Below, in pieces: positions 25,829 through 33,570 of a stretch of 64,000 nucleotides of DNA. Each line of letters opens with the position of its first letter. Position 1 is the first letter of the stretch. Below the pieces are notes generated by a model. It did not search any database. It saw nothing but the letters and a program-made list of their open reading frames with translations, and was not told where the DNA came from. Location of the stretch: positions 62,001 through 126,000 of the forward strand of contig NZ_BMVO01000001.1 in assembly GCF_014650755.1 (NCBI RefSeq), written 5' to 3'. The position numbers and the translations under genes are program-made. The DNA is from Streptomyces chryseus. GTDB taxonomy: Bacteria; Actinomycetota; Actinomycetes; Streptomycetales; Streptomycetaceae.

Positions 25829-27169
25829 CTAGGCGGGGATCAAGTTCGGGGGCGTCACCAGCCGTGCGCGTTCGTGCAGGTCCCGCGCTGTGGGGTTCTT
25901 CAAGTAGGGGCGGATGCGGCTGTGCATTGCGGTGATGCTGCGGTCGCACTGCCCAGACTGCACGAGTGGGTATATCTCCAGCACATTCCGCCACGTCTCG
26001 CACGCCGACTCCAAGTGGCCGACCTCTAGTTGCCGTTCGGCCAGCATGGACAGATAGCGAATGCTTGTCCGTCGAAACGTGCTGGGTCGCAGTCGCTTCG
26101 ATTCCTTGAGTGATTCGACGGAACCCGCCATATCCCCAAGTTGGTACCGCACTTGCCCGACGTGGTACGCCAGCGAGGAAGGGTTGTAAGACCCGAAAGT
26201 CTTCGACTGCGACTCGGCCTTTTCCATGGCCGTCTCAGCCTCCCGGATGCACTGTAGGGCCATGCGCTTGTTTCCCTGCTGCGCGGCTGCGTGCGCCTGC
26301 TGTCCGGCGAGGAAAGCGCGCATTCGGGGCCCGGCCTGCGGGGAAGTGGCGGCGGCAGCGTCAGCGAGGCGCAATGCTTCGGCCCCTTGCCCGAGGTCCA
26401 CGGCCTGAACGCTCATACCCCGGAGAGTGGTACAGAACGTGAGGTGATCCTCGGATGCCCCGGCGAGTTCAAGCGCTTTCAGGTAGTAGCACTGTGCCAT
26501 TCCGTGTACGCCCTCGTCCACGGCCATGTAACCCGTGAGGTATGAGAGATCCGACGCGGCGGCCATCATCGCCTTACGGACATCGTCCGGAGCGTCAGCG
26601 CGCAGATAGGGGGCCACCGTGTTGACCAAGTAGGCGGCAGCCATCGGCCGTGCTGTCCGTCCGCCGAATTGGTCGTCAATGTCTGAGAGGCGTTCGGTCA
26701 TGGCGATGACCGATTGAACATCGGACATTCCGATGCGCTGAGCCTCGCCCCTTTGGACGGCTTCCGTTCGGCCGACCACGTCCGGCCAATTGGGCACGGT
26801 GAGGGCGACAGAGAACAGACCTACTCCGAGCACGCTCCGGCGCGACGGGTCCATATCTTGCCTCCCCAGGTCTAGCAGCCCTTCCACCGTACTGGGGAGC
26901 GCGCTGGACTCTTCGGCGGGAGGGCACGGGAATCCCGCTTCGCTGTGCGTGATGGGGCTGCCGAGCTTCCGGGCCAACGCTTCCAGGATCAGCGGGCGGA
27001 CGGCCTCTTTCGGCATGTGCCCGTTGAGCCACTGATGCACTGAGGGTTCGCGGTATTTGAGAGGCGTCCCCCGCTCGGTGCCCAGCTTGTTGACCTCTTG
27101 GGCGAACTGGCGCAGCGTCCAGCCGGTTTCCCGGTGCAGTCGGGCAAGTGATTCGTTGGGACTGGCCAC
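25829..27169 (-). CDS. XRE-family transcriptional regulator with TPR-like C-terminal region
   Basis: 446 aa. The N terminus (residues 1-75) is a helix-turn-helix of the plasmid/developmental XRE type: LHRETGWTLRQFAQEVNKLG then REPSVHQWLNGHMPKEAVRPLILEALARKLG. The remaining 350 residues are helical and tetratricopeptide-like, with repeats around MAAAYLVNTVAPYL, LADAAAATSPQAG and LAERQLEVGHLESACETWRN. Such proteins sense a ligand or peptide through the TPR part and control adjacent genes. It is divergent from the 27301-29072 operon across a 131-bp gap, which should hold its operator. Codon use is less GC-biased than that of the flanking core genes. Confidence 0.82.
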   Translation of the reverse strand: MASPNESLARLHRETGWTLRQFAQEVNKLGTERGTPLKYREPSVHQWLNGHMPKEAVRPLILEALARKLGSPITHSEAGFPCPPAEESSALPSTVEGLLDLGRQDMDPSRRSVLGVGLFSVALTVPNWPDVVGRTEAVQRGEAQRIGMSDVQSVIAMTERLSDIDDQFGGRTARPMAAAYLVNTVAPYLRADAPDDVRKAMMAAASDLSYLTGYMAVDEGVHGMAQCYYLKALELAGASEDHLTFCTTLRGMSVQAVDLGQGAEALRLADAAAATSPQAGPRMRAFLAGQQAHAAAQQGNKRMALQCIREAETAMEKAESQSKTFGSYNPSSLAYHVGQVRYQLGDMAGSVESLKESKRLRPSTFRRTSIRYLSMLAERQLEVGHLESACETWRNVLEIYPLVQSGQCDRSITAMHSRIRPYLKNPTARDLHERARLVTPPNLIPA

Positions 27170-27300
27170 CGGTCATCAACTCCCCACGCGTTCAAGACGC
27201 TTAAAGCTCTTAAGTCCTGGCGCTGTCGCAACGGTACCCCTCCCCTGCGGTCACGCGGTTGCCTTCTGTGAGCAGCCGAACGAGCACGAGAGGTGCAGCC

Positions 27301-27552
27301 ATGAGCAGCCCTGAGAGCGCACGTGAGCACCCCCGGGACCGGGAGGCGGGGGAAACGGCGCTGGACGTCTCCACTGGCCGCGTGGGCCGCGTCATGGGCC
27401 ACGTGGGACCGCGCTACCAACTCCGCCCGCTGAACGGTGGCCAGGAGTGGGAGGCCGACCCGGACAGCCTGAAAGCCGCCTACCAGTCAGACGCCCTGAG
27501 CGCCGCTGTAGTCACCGCCAACACGAGCCAGCGGATAAGGGAGCGGATGTGA
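27301..27552 (+). CDS. Small conserved actinomycete protein, first gene of the accessory operon
   Basis: 83 aa from an ATG six bases after GAGAGGTG; the frame begins earlier at 27259 but without a ribosome site. The core VGRVMGHVGPRYQLRPLNGGQEWEAD looks like a small beta domain. I recall similar short proteins next to XRE regulators in Streptomyces, but no function is known to me. The stop overlaps the next gene's GTG (GTGA). Confidence 0.65.
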   Translation: MSSPESAREHPRDREAGETALDVSTGRVGRVMGHVGPRYQLRPLNGGQEWEADPDSLKAAYQSDALSAAVVTANTSQRIRERM

Positions 27553-27725
27553 GAGGGCTCCTCAGGTTCACCCCGGAACAGCGCACGGAGATCGACGCCG
27601 GATTGGTGCGGATCTTCGCGGAGCGGGAGGCCCGGGAGTGGGAGGCGGCCATATGGCGTGCGGCTCCCGTCCTCGTTCTACGCGCTGCGGAACAGCTCAT
27701 CCACCACAAGGAGGCACAGCCATGA
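27549..27725 (+). CDS. Very small helical protein, unknown function
   Basis: 58 aa from a GTG that overlaps the previous stop, and its own stop overlaps the next ATG (ATGA). It is mostly amphipathic helix (FTPEQRTEIDAGLVRIFAEREAREWEAAIWRA). No family is recognised. Tight overlaps on both sides argue that it is translated and works with its neighbours. Confidence 0.55.
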   Translation: MRGLLRFTPEQRTEIDAGLVRIFAEREAREWEAAIWRAAPVLVLRAAEQLIHHKEAQP

Positions 27726-28165
27726 CGGCAACCGCGAACGACCTTCGGACAGGCCGCGCGCTGGTCAGCTCGGACCTGTTCGACAGCATCGCCGAGTTCA
27801 CCGTGACCCACTTCGGTTACAACCAGCAGAAGGCGGAGCGCGCGACCGATCAGGCCCTCGCGTTCCTCGCCACGGTCGGCACGGCCACGGTGAAGATGGT
27901 CCCGAGTGACGACGTGGACGGCGCGCTGCACGCGTTCATCCTGCACACCGCCGACTACCGCGAGTTCTGCGAGACGCACGCGGGCCGGTTCCTGGAGCAC
28001 AACCCGCCCCCCGGTGGCGGTGGCCGAGTGCTCGCCGAGGTGCAGGCGACGGCGCACGCGATCAAGGCCAACGGGTTCGTGGTGCTGGATGCGCTGTGGA
28101 CCGTGAACGGCGAGAACGCGGCGCAGTGCGACTCTGACTGCGGGCGGGACTACCGGGCCGTCTGA
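27722..28165 (+). CDS. Glycine-rich-domain-like conserved protein
   Basis: 147 aa. The centre VDGALHAFILHTADYREFCETHAGRFLEHNP matches a pattern I associate with actinobacterial glycine-rich-domain proteins (WHxFIL-x-T-x2-Y-x2-FC-x4-G-x-F-x-HH-x-P), here with Leu for Trp and Glu for the first His. A Gly/Pro-rich loop follows, and the C terminus has two Cys (QCDSDCGRDY). The biochemical role is unknown. It is coupled to the 58-aa gene by ATGA and separated from the kinase-like gene by 79 bp. Confidence 0.6.
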   Translation: MTATANDLRTGRALVSSDLFDSIAEFTVTHFGYNQQKAERATDQALAFLATVGTATVKMVPSDDVDGALHAFILHTADYREFCETHAGRFLEHNPPPGGGGRVLAEVQATAHAIKANGFVVLDALWTVNGENAAQCDSDCGRDYRAV

Positions 28166-28244
28166 CGGCCGGCTGAGTCGGACAGGTGATGGGTGGGGCC
28201 GGTTCTCCACTACGGGGACCGGTCCCGCTGTTGGAAGGTGAAGC

Positions 28245-29072
28245 ATGAATTTCGATGGCCCGTACAGCCCGCCGGACGGTGCGCTGCAACTCCTCAATCC
28301 GGGCCCCGCCGAACTGGTCATCAACCGGCGCGGGTCGTCAGTGTGGAAGGTCAAAACCGAGGCCGGTCCCTACGCGGTGAAAGTCGGCTACCCGAGCCGG
28401 ACGCACGCATGGACCGCGCTTGCCCCTGCCCGTGAAGCCGCCGTTCTGCGACAGCTCACCCATGAGCGGATCTTCAGCGGGGAGTGGGAGCACGGCACAT
28501 GGGGTGCTCAGCCGTGGCGGCGTGGCGACAGCCTCTATGACCGGTGGGCACCCTGTCGGGGCGGGGAGGCTGAGCCGAACCTCGGAGAGGCCCTTTCCTG
28601 CGCTGTGGCCCTGTCGGGACTGCACGGAATGGGGTGGGTGCACGGGGATGTGCAGCCCGCGCATTTCCTCCTGGGTGAGCTGGGCGGCGCGTTCCTGATC
28701 GACCTTGCGCTGTCCAGCGGAGGACGAATTCCCCGCGCCTATGACTTCCCGTACCGGGGCTGTCTCGTCCACTACGAAGCGCCGGAAATCTCGGCCAGCG
28801 TGTTGGAGTCGGGAGCGGCGACGCCGACACAGGAAGCGGACGTGTACGCGCTGGGGGCGGCACTGTTCATCAGCGCGACGGGTTGGCGGCATGTGGCTTA
28901 CCCGGACGACGCGTCCCGGGAGGTTCAGCGGCGAGCCATCGTGGCGGGCTCTCACCGACCCGTGGACGTGCCCGGAGTGCTGGGCGGTCTCATCCCCCGC
29001 ATGCTCAGCCATTCGCCCGCTGACCGGCCTACCAGCGCCGAGGTGTGCGAGAGGTTGAGTGCGGCCCTGTAG
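28245..29072 (+). CDS. Divergent protein-kinase-fold protein
   Basis: 275 aa, GGAAGGTG before the ATG. The kinase core is recognisable: K46 in PYAVKVGYP, the catalytic loop WVHGDVQPAHFLL (H133-G-D135, then QPAH in place of KPEN), and LIDLALS with D153 where DFG is expected. A later EADVYALGAALF corresponds to subdomain IX. HGD and QPxH are nearer to aminoglycoside-phosphotransferase or lantibiotic-type kinases than to PknB-like enzymes. The catalytic Asp and Lys are kept, so activity is possible. It is the last gene of the accessory operon. Confidence 0.7.
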   Translation: MNFDGPYSPPDGALQLLNPGPAELVINRRGSSVWKVKTEAGPYAVKVGYPSRTHAWTALAPAREAAVLRQLTHERIFSGEWEHGTWGAQPWRRGDSLYDRWAPCRGGEAEPNLGEALSCAVALSGLHGMGWVHGDVQPAHFLLGELGGAFLIDLALSSGGRIPRAYDFPYRGCLVHYEAPEISASVLESGAATPTQEADVYALGAALFISATGWRHVAYPDDASREVQRRAIVAGSHRPVDVPGVLGGLIPRMLSHSPADRPTSAEVCERLSAAL

Positions 29073-29183
29073 GGCTGGGTCCGGCCCCGTCTGTGCGCTG
29101 CCCCATGGCGCATCGGCGGGGCTTCCTCATGTTCGTTGCCGCTGGTCAACACCCCCGCGCCAAGCTGTGGTTCCGTTCATTCA

Positions 29184-29219
29184 CGGGCAGGCGATGTCGC
29201 TCCAGATCTCGACGCGCAT
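29184..29219 (-). pseudogene. First 12 codons of the split frnE gene
   Basis: On the minus strand an ATG at 29219, preceded by GGAG about 10 bases upstream, encodes MRVEIWSDIACP. This is the conserved start of FrnE/DsbA-type oxidoreductases just before the second half of CPWC. The next codon is TGA followed by unrelated sequence, so the gene is cut between Pro and Trp. The rest of frnE lies at 24917-25430 in the same orientation. The 194 bp between this ATG and the dehydrogenase stop hold the old frnE leader and no other gene. Confidence 0.8.
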
Positions 29220-29352
29220 GTGCTTCTTCACTCCAGGCCAGGGGCCGTGTGGGGAGGACGGAGGGTGCCTCCGCTCCTGTCTCAACAGCTTGCCGGAGCG
29301 ACTCATTCCCGGCCCTGTCAGGGGGCTCTCATGGAACTCTCGGGGAGCGGAG

Positions 29353-29380
29353 GGGCGGGGCGCCCTCGTGCGCCCCGCCC
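29353..29380. terminator. GC hairpin after the dehydrogenase gene
   Basis: Perfect 11-bp stem (29353-29363 with 29370-29380) and a 6-nt loop, downstream of the minus-strand dehydrogenase and upstream of the frnE start fragment. No T-tract. Confidence 0.55.
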
Positions 29381-29428
29381 TACTCCTGCCGGCGCCCTAC
29401 TCCTGCCGGCGCCCTACTCCTGCCGGTC
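29378..29428. repeat. 17-bp tandem repeat, two copies plus a partial third, covering a stop codon
   Basis: CCCTACTCCTGCCGGCG occurs at 29378-29394 and 29395-29411, and with two differences at 29412-29428. On the minus strand each unit contains GGAGTAG, so the dehydrogenase stop codon and its last codons have been duplicated downstream. Confidence 0.8.
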
Positions 29429-30943
29429 GTTCACCCGGCGCGGCAGCCCCGCCGGGTTGTCGTCCCGCAGTTCGACCGGCAGCAGCGCCTGTGGCGTCGA
29501 CTGGTAGGTGACCGGGCGCAGCCACCGCTCGACCGCCGTCGCCCCCACCGACGTGGACGTCGACGTCGTCGCGGGGTACGGACCGCCGTGGTGCTGGGCG
29601 GGCGCGACCGCCACACCCGTCGGCCACCCGTTCACCAGCACCCGCCCCGCGAGCGGCGTGAGTTCGGCGAGCAGCCGCGCCCCGGTGTCCCCGTCCCCCG
29701 CCAGCTCCTCGGTGGAGAGCTGGAGCGTGGCGGTGAGGTTGCCCGGGAGCCGGGAGAGCACCGCGCCGATCTCCGCCGGGTCCCCGTAGCGCGCGACCAC
29801 CGTGACGGGGCCGAAGCACTCCTCCAGGAGCAGGTCGTGCGCCCCCTGTGCGGCCAGCAGCCGCGCCGGTACGGTCAGGAAGCCCGCGCTGACCGTGTGG
29901 TCCCCACCGGCGCCCGGGGTCACCGGGGCCTCGGTGTCCGGGAGGCCGGCCCGTTCGCGTACCCCCTCCACGAACGCGTCCCGCATGCGGTGGTCCAGCA
30001 TGACGCCGGGATCGGTGTCGCTGAGGGCGGCGGTCAGGGACTTCAGCAGGCGGTCGCCGGAGGGCCCCTGGGGTGCCAGTACGAACCCGGGCTTCGTGCA
30101 GAACTGCCCCGCGCCCAGGGTCATGGAGCCCGCGAGCCCGGCCCCGATCTGCTCGGCCCGCTCCTCGGCGGCCGCCGGGGTGATCACGACCGGGTTGAGG
30201 GAGCCCAGTTCACCGTGGAAGGGGATGGGCGCGGGCCGCGCCGCCGCCGCGTCGAAGAGCGCCCGGCCGCCGCGTACCGAACCGGTGAAGCCGGCGGCCG
30301 CGACCAGCGGGTGGCGCACCAGCTCGATGCCGGCGTCGAAGCCGTGGAGGAGGATCACCACGTCCTCGGGCAGGCCCACTTGGGCCGCCGCCCTGCGCAG
30401 TACGGAAACGCACAGCTCCGAGGTGGCCGGGTGGTCGGGGTGCGCCTTGACGACGACCGGGCAGCCCGCCGCGAGCGCGCTCGCGGTGTCACCGCCGGGC
30501 ACCGAGAAGGCGAGCGGGAAGTTGCTGGCGGCATAGACCGCGACGACGCCCAGCGGGATCTTGTAGCGGCGCATGTCGGGCCATGGCGGGGTCTTCGTGC
30601 CGTCTTCGTGGTCGATCCTGATGTCCAGGAAGGCGCCCTCGTCGACAACGTCCGCGAAAGCCCTGAGCTGGGCCGTCGTACGGGCGAGCTCGCCGGTCAG
30701 CCGCGTCGGGCCGAGCGCGGTCTCGGCGTCGGCCGCCTCGACGACGTGCCCCGCGGCCTCGTCGAGGAGCTGGGCGGCGGTACGGAGGAGGGCGGCCCGT
30801 ACCGTGCGGTCCGCGAGGGCGGAGCGAGCGGCGTGCGCGGCCCGTACCGCGCGGTCCACCTCCGCCGGGGTCGCCTCGACCGCGACCTGCTCACGCGGCT
30901 TCCCCGTTCGGGGGTCGACACTCCAGACTGGTGTAGCTGCCAC
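29414..30943 (-). CDS. 2-oxoglutarate semialdehyde (2,5-dioxovalerate) dehydrogenase
   Basis: 509 aa aldehyde dehydrogenase. Visible are YAASNFPLAFSVPGGDTASALAAGCPVVVKAHP (cofactor and substrate pocket), FTGSVRGGRALFDAAAARPAPIPFHGELGSLNPV with the general-base Glu, and GAGQFCTKPG with the catalytic Cys. This sequence type is the ketoglutarate-semialdehyde dehydrogenase of sugar-acid catabolism, which makes 2-oxoglutarate; fatty-aldehyde dehydrogenases are the nearest alternative. It starts at a GTG and diverges from an IclR regulator with a dyad in between. It fits with the uronate dehydrogenase and dehydratase at 45746-47732. Confidence 0.85.
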   Translation of the reverse strand: MAATPVWSVDPRTGKPREQVAVEATPAEVDRAVRAAHAARSALADRTVRAALLRTAAQLLDEAAGHVVEAADAETALGPTRLTGELARTTAQLRAFADVVDEGAFLDIRIDHEDGTKTPPWPDMRRYKIPLGVVAVYAASNFPLAFSVPGGDTASALAAGCPVVVKAHPDHPATSELCVSVLRRAAAQVGLPEDVVILLHGFDAGIELVRHPLVAAAGFTGSVRGGRALFDAAAARPAPIPFHGELGSLNPVVITPAAAEERAEQIGAGLAGSMTLGAGQFCTKPGFVLAPQGPSGDRLLKSLTAALSDTDPGVMLDHRMRDAFVEGVRERAGLPDTEAPVTPGAGGDHTVSAGFLTVPARLLAAQGAHDLLLEECFGPVTVVARYGDPAEIGAVLSRLPGNLTATLQLSTEELAGDGDTGARLLAELTPLAGRVLVNGWPTGVAVAPAQHHGGPYPATTSTSTSVGATAVERWLRPVTYQSTPQALLPVELRDDNPAGLPRRVNDRQE

Positions 30944-30966
30944 CGTGGCGTCCTTCCAGCTGTTCG

Positions 30967-30998
30967 ATATTCTGAACAGAGTTCCTGATACTGAATAT
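30967..30998. promoter_or_regulatory. Nested inverted repeat between the dehydrogenase and IclR genes
   Basis: ATATTC (30967-30972) pairs with GAATAT (30993-30998), and inside it GAAC (30974-30977) pairs with GTTC (30981-30984). The region is AT-rich for this genome and lies in the divergent 117-bp gap. It is the likely site for the adjacent IclR protein controlling itself and the dehydrogenase. Confidence 0.55.
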
Positions 30999-31060
30999 GC
31001 TGGGACTCTATTAACGGACGTTCTGAGCGGTCAAGAGTGGTCAAGAAGGGGCGAGGCTCA

Positions 31061-31831
31061 ATGTCAACTGCCGATACGGGCGGTGCGCAGGTCAAATCGG
31101 CGGTGCGGACCGTGGAGTTGCTCGAATTCTTCGCCGGCCGCCCCGGCATGCACTCCCTCGCCGCCGTCCAGGAGGCCGTCGGTTACCCCAAGTCCAGCCT
31201 CTACATGCTGCTGCGCACGCTCGTCGAGCTCGGCTGGGTGGAGACGGACGCGACGGGCACGCGGTACGGCATCGGCGTACGCGCTCTGCTCGTCGGCACG
31301 TCGTACATCGACGGCGACGAGGTGGTGGCCTCCGCCCGCCCCACCCTCGACCGGCTCTCCGACGACACGACCGAGACGATTCACCTGGCCCGTCTCGACG
31401 GTACGAACGTCGTGTACCTCGCGACCCGCCAGTCCCAGCACTACCTGCGCCCCTTCACGCGCGTCGGCCGCCGGCTGCCCGCGCACTCGACGTCCCTCGG
31501 CAAGGCGCTGCTCGCGACGCACACCGACGAGCAGGTGCGCAAGCTCCTGCCGGAGACACTGCCGGCGCTGACCGAGCACACGATCACCGACCGCGAGAAG
31601 CTGATCGACGAGCTGCACCTCGTCCGCGAACAGGGCTACGCCGTGGACCGCGAGGAGAACACACTGGGTCTGCGCTGCTTCGGTGTCGCGATCCCCTACC
31701 GGACCCCGGCGCGCGACGCCATCAGCTGCTCGGTGCCGGTCGCCCGGCTCACCCCGGCGCACGAACAGATGGTCAAGGACGCCCTGTTCGACGCGCGGGA
31801 CCGGCTGACGCTCGCCACCCGGAGGCTCTGA
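31061..31831 (+). CDS. IclR-family transcriptional regulator
   Basis: 256 aa from the ATG at 31061, which has GGGGCGAGG upstream; an in-frame ATG at 31037 lacks a site. Residues 10-70 form the winged helix (VKSAVRTVELLEFFAGRPGMHSLAAVQEAVGYPKSSLYMLLRTL). Residues 85-250 form the effector domain with RVGRRLPAHSTSLGKALLA and a late ISCSVPVAR. IclR proteins bind organic acids or aromatic ligands. The divergent dehydrogenase suggests control by a sugar acid or its breakdown product. Confidence 0.88.
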   Translation: MSTADTGGAQVKSAVRTVELLEFFAGRPGMHSLAAVQEAVGYPKSSLYMLLRTLVELGWVETDATGTRYGIGVRALLVGTSYIDGDEVVASARPTLDRLSDDTTETIHLARLDGTNVVYLATRQSQHYLRPFTRVGRRLPAHSTSLGKALLATHTDEQVRKLLPETLPALTEHTITDREKLIDELHLVREQGYAVDREENTLGLRCFGVAIPYRTPARDAISCSVPVARLTPAHEQMVKDALFDARDRLTLATRRL

Positions 31832-31832
31832 C

Positions 31833-32312
31833 ATGGCACTCGCCCCTGACGTGACGCTGCGCGAGGTCCTGCCGGACGACCTCGGTCTGTTCTTCGCCCA
31901 CTTCCAGGACCCCGAGGCGAAGCGCATGGCGGCGTTCGGCCCGGCGGACCCCGTGGACCGGACGAGGTTCGACGCGCACTGGAAGCGCAACATCGCCGAG
32001 TACGTCGTACGGACCGTGCTCGCCGACGGCGAGGTGGCGGGCAGCGTCTGCGTGTACGGAGAGCCGGGCGACCTCCAGGTGACGTACTGGATCGACCGCG
32101 CCCACTGGGGCCGGGGCGTGGCCACCGCCGCGCTGCGCGTCGTGCTCGACCTCGTGCCGGAGCGGCCCCTGTTCGCGCGCGCGGCCGCGGACAACGCCGG
32201 GTCGGTCCGGGTGCTGGAGAAGTGCGGTTTCGCCGTCACGGGACACGAGCGCGGGTTCGCGAACGCGCGCGGGGCGGAGATCGACGAGCTGGTCCTCACC
32301 CTCACGGGCTGA
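31833..32312 (+). CDS. GNAT-family N-acetyltransferase
   Basis: 159 aa, RimJ/RimL-like GNAT fold: VTLREVLPDDLGLFFAHFQDPEAKRMA at the start, acetyl-CoA region IDRAHWGRGVATAALRVVLD, and SVRVLEKCGFAVTGHERGF at the end. The substrate is unknown. It starts one base after the IclR stop, so it is cotranscribed with the regulator. Confidence 0.85.
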   Translation: MALAPDVTLREVLPDDLGLFFAHFQDPEAKRMAAFGPADPVDRTRFDAHWKRNIAEYVVRTVLADGEVAGSVCVYGEPGDLQVTYWIDRAHWGRGVATAALRVVLDLVPERPLFARAAADNAGSVRVLEKCGFAVTGHERGFANARGAEIDELVLTLTG

Positions 32313-32391
32313 GCGCTCTCCCCCGCGCGGGGGAGACGGTTCACCCGCACGTGGGAGGTGCGGGAACGTCCGGTCCGGGAGCGTGGACGTC

Positions 32392-33570
32392 ATGACGGAC
32401 ACCACGCGTGCTTCCCGGCTCGGGGGCCATCGGCCCGCCTCCGACCCCGCGCCTGTACCTGCGACTGCCTCGGCTCCCGCACCTTCCGCTCTCCCCGCGT
32501 CCGCCTCGCCCCCTGTCCCGGCCGCTGCCTCGGCCCCCGCCGGGCGGCTGCGCGTCGTGCTGCGCGCGGCCGCCGTCGTCTCCTGCGTGCCGTACATCGC
32601 CCTCAAGGCCGCCTGGATCGCGGGCAGTCGCGTCGGGATCCCGGACGGCAGCGTGCTCCTCGACCGCCCCGCCCTGACGGCCGCCGCCAACAGCGCCACG
32701 TTGCTGATGGACGCGACCGTCGTCGTCCTGGCCCTGCTGCTCACCCAGGGCTGGGGCCGGCGTGTCCCGGCGTGGCTGCTCGCGCTGCCCATGTGGGTGG
32801 CCACGGGGCTGCTGACGCCGATCATGACGGGGTTCCCGCTGCAGGTCCTGGTGAAGGTGATCACCGATGCGCCGACCACACCGGCGGGCAGCGAACCGTT
32901 CCTCGACGCATGGGTCTTCGGCGTCGTCTACACGGGCTTCATCGTCCAGGGGCTCGCGCTGGGCACTCTCTTCGCCCTCTACTCCCGCGACCGCTGGGGT
33001 CATCTGTGGCGGGGCACGGTGGGGAGGCTGCCCCGCTCGGCCGTCGGCCCCGGGCTGAGGACGGCCGGCGTGGCCGCGTCCGTGCTCGCGGCGCTGGCCG
33101 CCGTTCCGCACGCGATGTGGGCCGCCGGCGCGACCACGGGGCTCAGCAGGAGCCGGATCGTCGGGCGCACGGCGGACTTCCGTCTCCTCGAAGGGACGTA
33201 CGCGCTGTTCGCGGCGATGACCGCGGCCGGGGTCCTGGCGCTCGCCCTGCGGCGCGGCCGGCGCCTCGCGACGCGGACGCCGCTGGCACTCGCGTGGGTG
33301 GGTTCGGGTGCGCTCGGCTGCTGGGGCGGCTGGCTGCTGGTCGCCTCGGCGATGCCCGCGGCCGAGGGAGCCGATCATGCCCCCGCGGCGGTGACGCTGA
33401 CCTACGCTGTGCAGATGATCGCCGGTCTCCTCGTCCTGGCCGTCGGCGCCCGCTTCCTGGGGAGGCGCGGGCAGGACGGCGCCCCGGACGGTACGGGGGC
33501 GGGGGCGGTACGGGAGGAGAGCCGGGCAGGCGGCCCGGCGCGGCGACGAATACGGGGACGCACGGCGTGA
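32392..33570 (+). CDS. Integral membrane protein of a two-component operon, unknown function
   Basis: 392 aa with an Ala/Pro-rich N-terminal tail (about 45 residues) and eight or so hydrophobic segments (for example AAAVVSCVPYIALKAAW, VVVLALLLTQGW, LALAWVGSGALGCWGGWLLV). The C-terminal 35 residues are basic. The ATG at 32392 has GGGAG 10 bases upstream; a GTG three codons earlier has no room for it. The stop overlaps the start of the sensor kinase gene, so it may be the signal source or target of that system. No family recognised. Confidence 0.7.
   Translation: MTDTTRASRLGGHRPASDPAPVPATASAPAPSALPASASPPVPAAASAPAGRLRVVLRAAAVVSCVPYIALKAAWIAGSRVGIPDGSVLLDRPALTAAANSATLLMDATVVVLALLLTQGWGRRVPAWLLALPMWVATGLLTPIMTGFPLQVLVKVITDAPTTPAGSEPFLDAWVFGVVYTGFIVQGLALGTLFALYSRDRWGHLWRGTVGRLPRSAVGPGLRTAGVAASVLAALAAVPHAMWAAGATTGLSRSRIVGRTADFRLLEGTYALFAAMTAAGVLALALRRGRRLATRTPLALAWVGSGALGCWGGWLLVASAMPAAEGADHAPAAVTLTYAVQMIAGLLVLAVGARFLGRRGQDGAPDGTGAGAVREESRAGGPARRRIRGRTA

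Larger units (their letters stand above)
25430..29183. mobile_element. Accessory insertion splitting frnE (probable remnant of an integrated element)
   Basis: The two ends of frnE flank this DNA in the same orientation, so it entered the gene after codon 12 (Cys-Pro) and removed or displaced about 60 codons. It holds an XRE/TPR regulator on the minus strand and four genes on the plus strand, and its base composition is visibly less GC-biased than the neighbourhood. No integrase, relaxase or transposase gene is present, so it is either a decayed integrative element or a cassette carried in by recombination. The left edge is approximate (about +/-10 bp); the right edge is set by the last FrnE-like base at about 29183. 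Confidence 0.65.

Noticed and set aside
25430..29183. Phage, plasmid-transfer or transposon identity for the insertion
   Set aside because: No integrase, transposase, replication or transfer gene and no tRNA at either end; only called an element remnant.
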